From contig DXED01000034.1 in the NCBI GenBank assembly GCA_019115145.1, positions 1 through 35,515 of the forward strand: DNA of 35,515 nt, written 5' to 3'. The position numbers were made by a program, and so were the translations under genes. The notes below the pieces were generated by a model. That model was not told the origin of the DNA, did no database searches, and was given only the letters and a program-made list of their open reading frames with translations. This document shows positions 1-6,608 of the stretch, piece by piece. Every line of letters begins with the position of its first letter. The first letter of the stretch is position 1. The stretch comes from Claveliimonas intestinigallinarum. Lineage in GTDB: Bacteria > Bacillota > Clostridia > Lachnospirales > Lachnospiraceae.

Positions 1-126
1 GTGGTTTGCCTCCGGCTTCCTTCAGACCCCACCTCACGATGACGCCCTTGCCATTAGCTGCACCCTTCCCACTGCCGGGCGGGTCAGGGACTTTCACCCG
101 TTAGAACGTGTGCCCGCCGGGCACAC
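1..126 (-). mobile_element. Group IIC intron, 5' end (domain I), cut by window edge
   Basis: Read on the minus strand from position 126, the sequence opens with GTGTGCCC, then has GGGTGAAAGTCCC, a GGCAAGGGCGTC segment and CTGAAGGAAGCCGGAGGCAAAC. From memory these match the start of class C bacterial group II introns such as the Oceanobacillus iheyensis intron. Such introns are self-splicing retroelements encoding a reverse transcriptase/maturase; only about 126 nt of the ribozyme is visible and the maturase gene would lie to the left of the window. The boundary follows the T-rich tail of the hairpin at 133-167 by a few bases. Class C introns are known to insert just downstream of intrinsic terminators, so motif and location agree. 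Whether the intron is complete cannot be seen. Confidence 0.85.
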
Positions 127-132
127 AAAACG

Positions 133-167
133 AAAACCCCGGAGGTGTGCTAGACCTCCGGGGTTTT
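133..167 (-). terminator. Intrinsic terminator of the small-peptide gene
   Basis: A perfect stem AAAACCCCGGAGGT / ACCTCCGGGGTTTT with a short loop lies about 45 nt downstream of the small-peptide stop codon on the minus strand and is followed by a T-rich stretch. It is symmetrical and could work both ways. The group IIC intron begins about 6 nt beyond it. Confidence 0.8.
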
Positions 168-211
168 CTATTCCGTTTTTGTGGCGGCTTAAACCACAGG
201 CTGGTTACCGG

Positions 212-298
212 CTAATTGTCGCTGTCCAGCCATTTGCTGATGAGGTGTGTCACCACACCAGCCATGGCAGCAACAATAAAAGATACAACCACATCCAA
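212..298 (-). CDS. 28-residue hydrophobic peptide, possible type I toxin-like protein
   Basis: The minus-strand frame reads (M)DVVVSFIVAAMAGVVTHL followed by ISKWLDSDN and a TAG stop. It is one predicted membrane helix with a charged C-terminal tail ending in a KWLD motif. The chosen start is TTG at 298, with GGAAAGGGGG upstream at good spacing. An in-frame GTG at 307 is possible but lies too close to that ribosome binding site. A TATAAT -10 box is seen at 346-351 on the minus strand. The peptide resembles short membrane peptides scattered through Lachnospiraceae genomes that look like type I toxins or holin-like toxins. That resemblance is from memory and the function is inference. The nearby terminator carries the group IIC intron. 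Confidence 0.6.
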   Translation of the reverse strand: MDVVVSFIVAAMAGVVTHLISKWLDSDN

Positions 299-417
299 GA
301 AGAACACCCCCTTTCCGTACCAGGTATAGGGGCGGTAACAATAGAATTATAATACATCACTTTATGTATATTCTGCATAAAACACGAATAAATTACTATA
401 CATTAATAAGTAGACAA

Positions 418-448
418 ATGAACCCCCGGCAACTATCCGGGGGTTCTC
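418..448 (-). terminator. Intrinsic terminator after the NhaC-family gene
   Basis: The stem AACCCCCGG / CCGGGGGTT with a short ACTAT-type loop lies 20 nt past the stop codon of the NhaC-family gene on the minus strand. It closes the T-box operon. The downstream T-tract is weak. Confidence 0.65.
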
Positions 449-465
449 TCCAATCATTTTCTTCC

Positions 466-1962
466 TTAAGCCTCCAGGGCGCTCTTCCGCCCGGCCGCCT
501 TCTCTCCTGTCAGGGTCTTCGCTCTAACAGGCTCGCCGTTCTCCCCCTCAAAATCTCTGCCCCATCCTGTGATGACAGAAAAAAGAAGGACGAGAAACAG
601 CATCATGCTGTAGAACATGCTGCCTCCCACCTGTGTGACGGTGAGGGGCGCCGCTATGTCGTAGCCCTCTGTCAGGGAGGTGCCTATGAAGACAAACACG
701 CTCAGGAAGGGCACATTCAGCACAATGGCATTGGCAAAGCCGTCCAGCAGGTTGGCCCGGCGGTATGGATGAAGCCCGGCCCGCTTGCCGATCTCATTCT
801 GGATCTTTCCAAAGGTCGCCATGGATGCGCTGGTCACCCCGCCGAAGATCAGAGTGGTGACGGAGATGCCAAGCATCATGGCCACCTCCGCGCCTCTTGC
901 GCTCTTTCCGAGGCGGCTCGACAGGATTGTCTCCGCGATCCGGTCCAGGACGCCTGCCGCTGTGAGCACACCCATGATGCCGTACACGGAGAGCACCAGA
1001 ACTACCGTAGCCATCATACCGCTGATGCCGTCTGTCAGAAATCCTGCCGGGGCCCCGTCCTGAATGGAGATCACGTCACCAAAGGTGAGAAGTCTGAATG
1101 CCAGGCCGATCACTGTGCCCAGAAGGATGCCGGCTGTGATGGCCTTGTAAATGTTTCTCGTCTTCACCGCGAGCACCAGCATCACCGCCACAGGTATGAG
1201 CATGATCAGGGTGGACGGGTTCATATTTCCGGCCAATATCTCCTCCCCTCCTGTCCCTGCTGTTCCGCCTCCGCCAAAGGCCCAGAACAGAGCGAAGGAC
1301 AGAGTGGCTGCCACAAGGGAATATTTCAGGCGGGTGGACACGCATCCTCCCACATCCGCGGTTCCCGGCCGGTTCCTGTACTCCTGGGTTCCGGCTGAGA
1401 TGATGGTGGTATCCGAGATAGGCGCCAGATTATCGCCGAAGATGGCGCCGCCCACAATGGCTCCGGCCAGCACTGGTGCATTGCTTCCCAGCAGGATGCC
1501 TGCCGGGTAAAAGATAGGGAAGCAGGTAAACATGGTTCCCAGGGAGGATCCTGTGGCCGTGGCTATGACACAGACGGCAAAAAAGGTAAATGCCGTAAAG
1601 AGCCCGCCGCTAACATGAAAGTAGTCTGCCAGCCATACAAAGCCGGAAGAAATATCAGCGGCCTTGATCATAGAAGCGAACATGCCGATGATCAGAAGAA
1701 GGATGCCGATGGACACCGCCTCCTTCGCTCCCTCGTAGACCGCCTCCCAGAAACGGTCATACTGTCCTTTCTTAACAAACACAGCGCCCACGAGAAGCCC
1801 CACAAAGGCTCCCATGGCAAGCGCGTACATCTCAAACGCCTTAAAGACGACAAAGTACAGGATACAGAAAAAGAGGAAGATCGCCACCGGCAGAAAAGCC
1901 ATGCCCCATCCGCCGCGAAATTCCAGTCTTTCCCTTGTCTGCGTGTTTCTCTGCTGCTCCAT
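466..1962 (-). CDS. NhaC-family antiporter/amino-acid carrier
   Basis: 498 residues, with about eleven hydrophobic segments after a short basic N-terminus. It belongs to the NhaC branch of the ion transporter superfamily, as shown by the GDNLAPISDTTI motif near residue 190 and the ATGSSLGTMF segment before it. The family exchanges Na+ for H+ across the membrane, but several members regulated by amino-acid T-boxes are predicted amino-acid carriers (for example YheL-type proteins). A good ribosome binding site (ACAGGAGG) precedes the ATG. The gene starts 49 nt after the aldo/keto reductase with no terminator between, so it is probably the third gene of the T-box operon starting near 3757. Given the Trp-type specifier, transport of tryptophan or a related aromatic compound is possible. 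That substrate is inference. Confidence 0.85.
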   Translation of the reverse strand: MEQQRNTQTRERLEFRGGWGMAFLPVAIFLFFCILYFVVFKAFEMYALAMGAFVGLLVGAVFVKKGQYDRFWEAVYEGAKEAVSIGILLLIIGMFASMIKAADISSGFVWLADYFHVSGGLFTAFTFFAVCVIATATGSSLGTMFTCFPIFYPAGILLGSNAPVLAGAIVGGAIFGDNLAPISDTTIISAGTQEYRNRPGTADVGGCVSTRLKYSLVAATLSFALFWAFGGGGTAGTGGEEILAGNMNPSTLIMLIPVAVMLVLAVKTRNIYKAITAGILLGTVIGLAFRLLTFGDVISIQDGAPAGFLTDGISGMMATVVLVLSVYGIMGVLTAAGVLDRIAETILSSRLGKSARGAEVAMMLGISVTTLIFGGVTSASMATFGKIQNEIGKRAGLHPYRRANLLDGFANAIVLNVPFLSVFVFIGTSLTEGYDIAAPLTVTQVGGSMFYSMMLFLVLLFSVITGWGRDFEGENGEPVRAKTLTGEKAAGRKSALEA

Positions 1963-2011
1963 GATAATACCTCCTGTTCCTATGATCTGTATGTCTGTGT
2001 GTATCTCTCTC

Positions 2012-3061
2012 CTACTCTTCCTCGCTTAAGTTCATCCACATGATGCTCCTGTACTTGGAGCCCACGGTCCTCTCCTGCTGGAAGGGCTCCCCCTCTACTG
2101 TGGGGTACTGCTCAAGGAAGCTCCGGATCCTCTGTATATCTTCCCCGGAGAGTTCAAAAGAAAAGATCCGCATATTGTCTTCCACGTGGCGGCTGTTCCT
2201 GACGCCAATGATGGCTGCTCCCACACCCTCCTGGCTCAAAATGTACCGGGACGCCACCTGGGAGATGCCTACACCGTATTTCTCCGCGATATCCTTCAGT
2301 ATGAGAAGAAGCTGCTGGTAGCCGTCCCAGCCAAGGGAGTCCTCGATGACCTGCATATATTTCACCTGGGACCTTGTCTCCGGCTCCTCCATCTTCTTCC
2401 CGATCCATCTCTCTGCCAGGAATCCGCCGGACAGGGTTCCGTAGCAGAGCATAGGAATGTGATGCTGCTTCAGGTAATCCAGATATCCCTTCTCCGGCCT
2501 TCTGTCAAACACGGAGTATTGGGTCTGGCTTGTAACTACCGGAATTCCCGCGTCCACCAGCTCTGCCAGGTGGGCTGTATCGAAATTGGTGACGCTGATA
2601 TTGCGGATCTTTCCCTTCTCCTTCAGCCTGCACAGATACCCGGCTGTCTCCACGCATCCCGGCACATCGTAATCCCACCAGTGGAACTGCACCATGTCCA
2701 GCACGTCCCGGTTCAGTCTTCTAAGGCTCCTGTCAATGATCTTCTCCGTGTACTGGAAATCCACTTTGTCCAGCATATCCAGATCCGGTACGTATTTTGT
2801 GTGGATCTGGATGTCTGCCGGGGAGACGCCTCTGCCATTTTTCAGCTCCAGCACGAATTTTCCCAGGAACTCCTCCACCCCTGTGTAGATATCGCCGCAG
2901 TCAAAGGTAGTAAATCCTCTCTCCGCCAGCATGTGGAAGGCCCGCATCACGTCGTCAAAATCCAGATCATTCTTGATGCTGTGTCCCTCCGACAGCTGCC
3001 AGCACCCGTTGATCACTCTGCTTATCTTATAGCCTTCTGTAAGTTCGATCTTCTCTGTCAT
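2012..3061 (-). CDS. Aldo/keto reductase
   Basis: 349 residues, an (alpha/beta)8 NAD(P)H-dependent oxidoreductase. The usual catalytic tetrad can be assigned as Asp54 and Tyr59 (TFDCGDIYTG), Lys89 (HTKY) and His127 (QFHWWD). The C-terminal part has the family's AIIGVRNSRHVEDN cofactor-binding segment. The start codon overlaps the stop of the upstream TIGR04076-like gene as ATGA, so translation is probably coupled. The substrate cannot be read from the sequence. Its place in a T-box operon with an NhaC-type carrier suggests a role linked to aromatic amino-acid metabolism rather than general sugar reduction. Confidence 0.9.
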   Translation of the reverse strand: MTEKIELTEGYKISRVINGCWQLSEGHSIKNDLDFDDVMRAFHMLAERGFTTFDCGDIYTGVEEFLGKFVLELKNGRGVSPADIQIHTKYVPDLDMLDKVDFQYTEKIIDRSLRRLNRDVLDMVQFHWWDYDVPGCVETAGYLCRLKEKGKIRNISVTNFDTAHLAELVDAGIPVVTSQTQYSVFDRRPEKGYLDYLKQHHIPMLCYGTLSGGFLAERWIGKKMEEPETRSQVKYMQVIEDSLGWDGYQQLLLILKDIAEKYGVGISQVASRYILSQEGVGAAIIGVRNSRHVEDNMRIFSFELSGEDIQRIRSFLEQYPTVEGEPFQQERTVGSKYRSIMWMNLSEEE

Positions 3062-3429
3062 AGTCTGTCTTCTCCTTTTTCTGTCTTTTCATTTTCTTCC
3101 CTGTAGAGAGGTTCCACTGTACACGCGCCGTGGCTGAATTTCCGTTTCCCGATACGGGTAATCTTAAATCTTGCCCCGCAGTTCGGGTCCGGACAGGCGA
3201 TGACGCTGTCCGAGAGCATCCAGTCATTCTGATCCAGCACCCGCTGCTTTGCGGGAAGCAGGGGGAGCAGCGCGCTCAGGGCGTACATGGAAAAGGAATT
3301 GTTTTCCGGAAAGACAAGATTTTCTCCGATCACCAGAAAATAGTCTCCCTCCCTGTGGCTGCACACCATGGGCTTCTCCGACCCGACCACTTCCACCTTC
3401 AGGTCATAAAGCATAAAGCTGTCATCCAT
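3058..3429 (-). CDS. TIGR04076-like small cysteine-containing protein
   Basis: 123 residues with an N-terminal beta-rich segment (LYDLKVEVVGSEKP), Cys23 in PMVCSHREGDYF, and a later CPDPNCGARFKITRI segment with Cys79 and Cys84. The layout resembles the uncharacterised TIGR04076 family, which I recall being found next to aldo/keto reductases. The ATG is preceded by GGAGGTGAGAAA. It is the first gene after the T-box terminator and overlaps the reductase by four bases. Its function is unknown; spaced cysteines suggest metal or redox chemistry, which is inference. Assignment to TIGR04076 is moderate. Confidence 0.7.
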   Translation of the reverse strand: MDDSFMLYDLKVEVVGSEKPMVCSHREGDYFLVIGENLVFPENNSFSMYALSALLPLLPAKQRVLDQNDWMLSDSVIACPDPNCGARFKITRIGKRKFSHGACTVEPLYREENEKTEKGEDRL

Positions 3430-3480
3430 TTTCTCACCTCCAGACTGTCTTTCCCTGCATCCGGCTGACAGATTTCCTGT

Positions 3481-3757
3481 AAAATAAAAAAACCCGTCCC
3501 TGAAAATACTTCAAGGACAGGTAAAAACCTGCGGTACCACCCTGTTTGACATATCCCATAGATATGCCCACTCTGCCGGAATGCCATCACATCCCTGGCC
3601 CTCTAACGCTGGCCTTGCGTCTCGGCTACTCGGAAGCTCTTCCTTTCACGTCGCCCTCCGGGGCCCACTTACTGCCACTGACATCTCTTCGGCTTCCACC
3701 ATCCCGAATTCGCTGCAGACCGTTTGGCAATACAACTTCCCCGTCTCCGGTTTATGG
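3481..3757 (-). promoter_or_regulatory. T-box riboswitch, probable Trp (TGG) specifier
   Basis: The minus-strand leader carries the T-box sequence AGGGTGGTACCGC at 3531-3543. It is followed by a terminator with 13-nt arms at 3492-3522 and a T-run at 3481-3491. Upstream is a Stem I with an apical TTCGG...CCGAA hairpin containing GGTGGAAGCC, and a base made of GGGG (in GACGGGGAAG) pairing with CCCC at 3660-3663. In the usual geometry, specifier-purine-CCCC, the specifier triplet is TGG at 3665-3667, followed by G. This predicts control by uncharged tRNA-Trp. T-boxes let transcription continue when the matching tRNA is uncharged. The element itself is clear; the specifier depends on my hand folding. 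Confidence 0.93.
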
Positions 3758-3762
3758 TAGTT

Positions 3763-3792
3763 AGTATAGCACCGGACACACTTGTCTGTCAA
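3763..3792 (-). promoter_or_regulatory. Promoter of the T-box operon
   Basis: TTGACA at 3787-3792 and TATACT at 3763-3768 are separated by 18 nt on the minus strand. Transcription would begin near 3756, at the start of the T-box leader. The -35 box lies just past the deoC stop codon and no deoC terminator is visible, so read-through from the nucleoside operon is possible. Confidence 0.8.
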
Positions 3793-3804
3793 TTTATTTT
3801 TTTA

Positions 3805-4455
3805 TCAACTGTTTTTCATCAGCTTTACCAGCCTGCTTGTGCCCAGCCGGTCAGCCCCCAGCTCCAGGAACCTCTCCGCATCCTCAAAGGAGCGGATGCC
3901 CCCGGCCGCCTTGACCTTCACTCCTTCTCCCACATGCTTTCTCAGGAGCTCCACGTCCGCAAAGGTGGCTCCGCCGCTGGAAAATCCGGTGGATGTCTTG
4001 ATGTACTCCGCACCGGCTCTTGTGACGATGTCACACATGGCGATCTTCTCCTCCTCTGTGAGGAGGCAGGTCTCGATAATGACCTTCAGGATCCTTCCCT
4101 GGCATGCCTCGTGCACCCTGCGGATCTCCTCCTCGATCTCATCGTATCTCTTATCTTTGAGGGCCCCCACATGGATCACCATATCGATCTCCGACGCTCC
4201 GTTGGCGACAGCGTCCCGGGCCTCATAAGCCTTGGTCTGCGCGGTGCTGTATCCGTTGGGGAAGCCGATCACCGTACAGATGGGGAGCCTCCCTTCCACA
4301 TAATCTGCCGCCCGCTTTACATAGGCCGCCGGGATACAGGCGGAGGCGGTCCTGTAGGCGACCGCGTCGTCCAGTATCTGCCGTATATCCTCCCAGGCGG
4401 CGTCCTGGGCCAGCAGCGTGTGGTCTACATGGCTTAATATTTCCATCCTGTCCAT
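3805..4455 (-). CDS. deoC: Deoxyribose-phosphate aldolase
   Basis: 216 residues, the usual length of DeoC. The enzyme cleaves 2-deoxyribose 5-phosphate to acetaldehyde and glyceraldehyde 3-phosphate. The Schiff-base lysine is Lys153 in YIKTSTGF. The proton-relay residues are Asp91 (SEIDMVI) and Lys182 (VKAAGG). It is the last gene of the udp-cdd-deoC operon, 21 nt after cdd. The set makes a salvage route from pyrimidine nucleosides to central carbon. An alternative start at the internal Met4 would shorten it by three residues. Confidence 0.96.
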   Translation of the reverse strand: MDRMEILSHVDHTLLAQDAAWEDIRQILDDAVAYRTASACIPAAYVKRAADYVEGRLPICTVIGFPNGYSTAQTKAYEARDAVANGASEIDMVIHVGALKDKRYDEIEEEIRRVHEACQGRILKVIIETCLLTEEEKIAMCDIVTRAGAEYIKTSTGFSSGGATFADVELLRKHVGEGVKVKAAGGIRSFEDAERFLELGADRLGTSRLVKLMKNS

Positions 4456-4476
4456 TCTCTTTTTCGTCCTCTCTTT

Positions 4477-4941
4477 CTACTGATCCTTCTTCTCCAGATT
4501 GCCTGGCCCAAAGCCCCGGGGCAGCAGATCCTTCAGCTTATACACCTGATAGTCCTCCGCTCCGCTGGCCAGTATGATCTCAAATTCCTCCGGGGAGCAG
4601 AACTCCATCATGACCTGCCTGCACACCCCGCAGGGAGCCGTGTAGTCTGTCGGCACGCCGTCCATGCCTCCCACAATGCAGATGGCCCGGAAGTGGCGCT
4701 CTCCCTCGCTGACTGCCTTGAAAAAAGCGGTTCTCTCCCCGCAGTTGGTGGGGGTGTAGGCGGCGTTTTCAATGTTGCATCCTGTGTAGATCCTTCCCTC
4801 CTTGGTTAGAAGAGCCGCCCCCACTTTAAAGTGAGAGTAGGGTGCGTAGGCCTTCTCAAGCTGAACCATAGCCGCGCTGATCAGCTCCTGTATCTGTCCT
4901 TTATCCATTCGCTTTTTATCCACCTGTCCTCTTTCCGTCAC
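4477..4941 (-). CDS. cdd: Cytidine deaminase
   Basis: 154 residues. Zinc-dependent deamination of cytidine and deoxycytidine to uridine and deoxyuridine. Zinc ligands are Cys67, Cys104 and Cys107 with catalytic Glu69 (PTNCGERTAF and APCGVCRQ). The chosen GTG start at 4941 overlaps the udp stop as GTGA and has GGAGG seven bases upstream. This gives about a dozen residues more at the N-terminus than usual. An ATG at 4908 would give a typical length but has a weaker ribosome binding site. It supplies uridine to the phosphorylase encoded just upstream. Confidence 0.95.
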   Translation of the reverse strand: MTERGQVDKKRMDKGQIQELISAAMVQLEKAYAPYSHFKVGAALLTKEGRIYTGCNIENAAYTPTNCGERTAFFKAVSEGERHFRAICIVGGMDGVPTDYTAPCGVCRQVMMEFCSPEEFEIILASGAEDYQVYKLKDLLPRGFGPGNLEKKDQ

Positions 4942-5735
4942 TTTTTCTCCTCCCTGCCGGCCTGTCGCCCGGCCCGGATCATCCTGCGCAGAGCCTCCAC
5001 AGCAGTCCGTACAGCTGTGTCGGTGTCGTGGACCACCGGATTTTCCAGCCCGGCCTTTGCCCGCTCCTGGTTAGCCATGACAAGAAAGCAGGAGCCCACC
5101 CTGACGCGGAGCGCGCTGGCCACCACAAAGAGAGCCGCCGACTCCATCTCCGAGGCCAGGCAGCCCAGGCGCTTCCAGGCCTCCCACTTGTTCAGAAGCT
5201 CATAGCTGACCGGCTTTGTCTCCGGCGCGTGCTGGCCGAAAAAGGAGTCCTTGCACTGCACCACGCCCACATGGCAGGGATACCCAAGCTCCTGCGCCGA
5301 CTCTATAAGCGCGTTGGTGATCCCTATGTCCGCCACCGCCGGGAACTCAATGGGAGCGTACTCTCTGCTGGTTCCCTCCATCCGGATGGCGCCGCTGGCG
5401 ATCACAATGTCCCCGCTCTTCACATCAAGATGCATGCCGCCGCAGGTGCCCACTCTGATAAATGTGTCCGCCCCTGCCATAACCAGCTCCTCCATGGCGA
5501 TAGACGCCGATGGGCCGCCGATGCCGGTGGAGGTAACGCTCACCTTCTCCCCCTCCAGATAACCGGTGTAGGTCACATACTCCCTGCTGTCCGCGATCAG
5601 CTTCGGACTGTCAAAATATTTCGCGATCTTTTCGCACCGCTTGGGATCCCCGGGGAGGATCACATATCGTCCCACATCCCCCTCTCCCACCTGGGTGTGA
5701 TACTGCTTCTGTGCGTTTTCCGAGTAATTAATCAT
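4938..5735 (-). CDS. udp: Uridine phosphorylase
   Basis: 265 residues, nucleoside phosphorylase family I. It splits uridine with phosphate into uracil and ribose 1-phosphate. Visible motifs are the phosphate loop YVILPGDPKRC, TGIGGPSASIAMEEL, IRVGTCGG, and the late MESAALF ribose-binding segment. A GTG at 5744 is in frame, but AGAGGTG sits six bases before the ATG at 5735, so the protein starts MINYSENAQKQY. It is the first gene of udp-cdd-deoC. A weak promoter (CTGACA, 18 nt, TAAAAT) lies upstream on the minus strand. Confidence 0.94.
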   Translation of the reverse strand: MINYSENAQKQYHTQVGEGDVGRYVILPGDPKRCEKIAKYFDSPKLIADSREYVTYTGYLEGEKVSVTSTGIGGPSASIAMEELVMAGADTFIRVGTCGGMHLDVKSGDIVIASGAIRMEGTSREYAPIEFPAVADIGITNALIESAQELGYPCHVGVVQCKDSFFGQHAPETKPVSYELLNKWEAWKRLGCLASEMESAALFVVASALRVRVGSCFLVMANQERAKAGLENPVVHDTDTAVRTAVEALRRMIRAGRQAGREEKK

Positions 5736-5846
5736 TGCTTTCACCTCTTTCTGTGTTATAATTTTACATCATAGGTCGAGGTGCTGTCAGTATCTTTTTG
5801 AAAGAGTTGAAGCCTGATATCCATTTTCCCCAGGGAGGCGGTGTAA

Positions 5847-6218
5847 ATGAAAGCAAAGAAAAAACGACTGCTGTGTCTTTTGGCTGTGGTCATCCTGCTG
5901 TTTCTGCTTATTTTCTGGTTAAACCCAACTGTATTTGCCAGGGACGGCCTGCTGACACGGCTTCCTGTGGACGACTATCTGGTCCAGTGGGACGCGGGCT
6001 CCACCAGGCGCCATGACGCTGATATTGACACTCTCTGGCTCTTCTGCATCAGCTCCGGGGATGTGTCCGTTCAAAGAGAAGAAATGTATGAGGGATACGA
6101 TGTGGAGGTAGAACAGGTCCTGCCCTTCCTGTACAGGTGGAAGCGCACGTTCAATGACACTGTCTTCCGGGTCACTGTGGGAGACCGGAAATACTATTTT
6201 ACCATCGTCTCTGCCTAA
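5847..6218 (+). CDS. Small membrane-anchored protein of unknown function
   Basis: 123 residues. A lysine-rich start (MKAKKKR) leads into one hydrophobic segment at about residues 8-25, either a membrane anchor or an uncleaved signal. An exported domain of about 95 residues with no motif I recognise follows. GGGAGGCGGTG precedes the ATG. A possible promoter is TTGCTT, 16 nt, TATAAT at 5735-5762. It is alone on the plus strand between udp and a terminator. No function can be assigned. Confidence 0.7.
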   Translation: MKAKKKRLLCLLAVVILLFLLIFWLNPTVFARDGLLTRLPVDDYLVQWDAGSTRRHDADIDTLWLFCISSGDVSVQREEMYEGYDVEVEQVLPFLYRWKRTFNDTVFRVTVGDRKYYFTIVSA

Positions 6219-6220
6219 CA

Positions 6221-6270
6221 AAAAAACTCTGTGCAGATCCGATGTTTTTCATCTGCACAGAGTTTTCTTT
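6221..6270. terminator. Bidirectional intrinsic terminator
   Basis: The arms AAACTCTGTGCAGAT (6224-6238) and ATCTGCACAGAGTTT (6251-6265) pair perfectly. An A-run precedes and a T-run follows. It lies between two convergent genes, the small membrane protein and the HesB-like selenoprotein, and can serve both. Confidence 0.9.
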
Positions 6271-6286
6271 CCAACTGCCGCCCGCT

Positions 6287-6589
6287 CTATGACGGCTCGA
6301 TCCCTTCCACTTCAAATCTGGTAAGCCACGGGTACTCTATGTAATTCACGGCTATTTCCTCCGAGGTCTTCACCCCTTCCGCGGGGTAATACACATTACC
6401 GACCTCGCTCTCTGCGGCCACATAGCCCTTCGCCTCCATGGCCTCCCTGTCCTCTCGGGTAAAACTTACCACGATCTCCTTATACGGAGGCGCGCATCAG
6501 CTGGTGTACTCCTCCACGCCAAGCACAAGGTCGCTCCAGCCCAGCCTTTCCATATATGCCCTGGCCTGGTCATTCAGCTTTACCATCAT
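6287..6589 (-). CDS. HesB-like selenoprotein (in-frame UGA read as Sec)
   Basis: A 100-residue frame is interrupted once by TGA at 6497-6499, codon 31. Both sides read as one small protein: an N-terminal half MMVKLNDQARAYMERLGWSD continuing to VEEYTS, then Sec31, then CAPPYKEIVVSFTRED and so on to IEPS at a TAG. It matches the layout of HesB/IscA-related small proteins, in particular the TIGR01911 HesB-like selenoprotein family. In that family, Sec takes the place of the conserved cysteine of the HesB domain. A hairpin with a GU-starting loop follows the TGA. The family is thought to act in iron-sulfur handling; the exact role is unknown. It lies 19 nt after the zinc-ribbon membrane gene, probably in the same transcript. 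Conventional calling would give only a 61-residue fragment from a GTG at 6472. Confidence 0.82.
6476..6499 (-). promoter_or_regulatory. Candidate bacterial SECIS hairpin
   Basis: Immediately after the in-frame TGA on the minus strand, CTCC (6486-6489) pairs with GGAG (6476-6479) across a loop GTATAA. The loop begins with GU about 11 nt from the UGA, as expected for bacterial SECIS elements bound by SelB. Lower-stem pairing is imperfect. This was folded by eye. Confidence 0.55.
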
Positions 6590-6608
6590 TCCGGATCACG
6601 CTCCCTTT

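Noticed and set aside
364..1398. Long 344-residue plus-strand open frame
   Set aside because: It lies antisense to the NhaC-family gene, is rich in His/Gly/Ala without any family pattern, and starts without a ribosome binding site; it is a shadow of a GC-rich gene.
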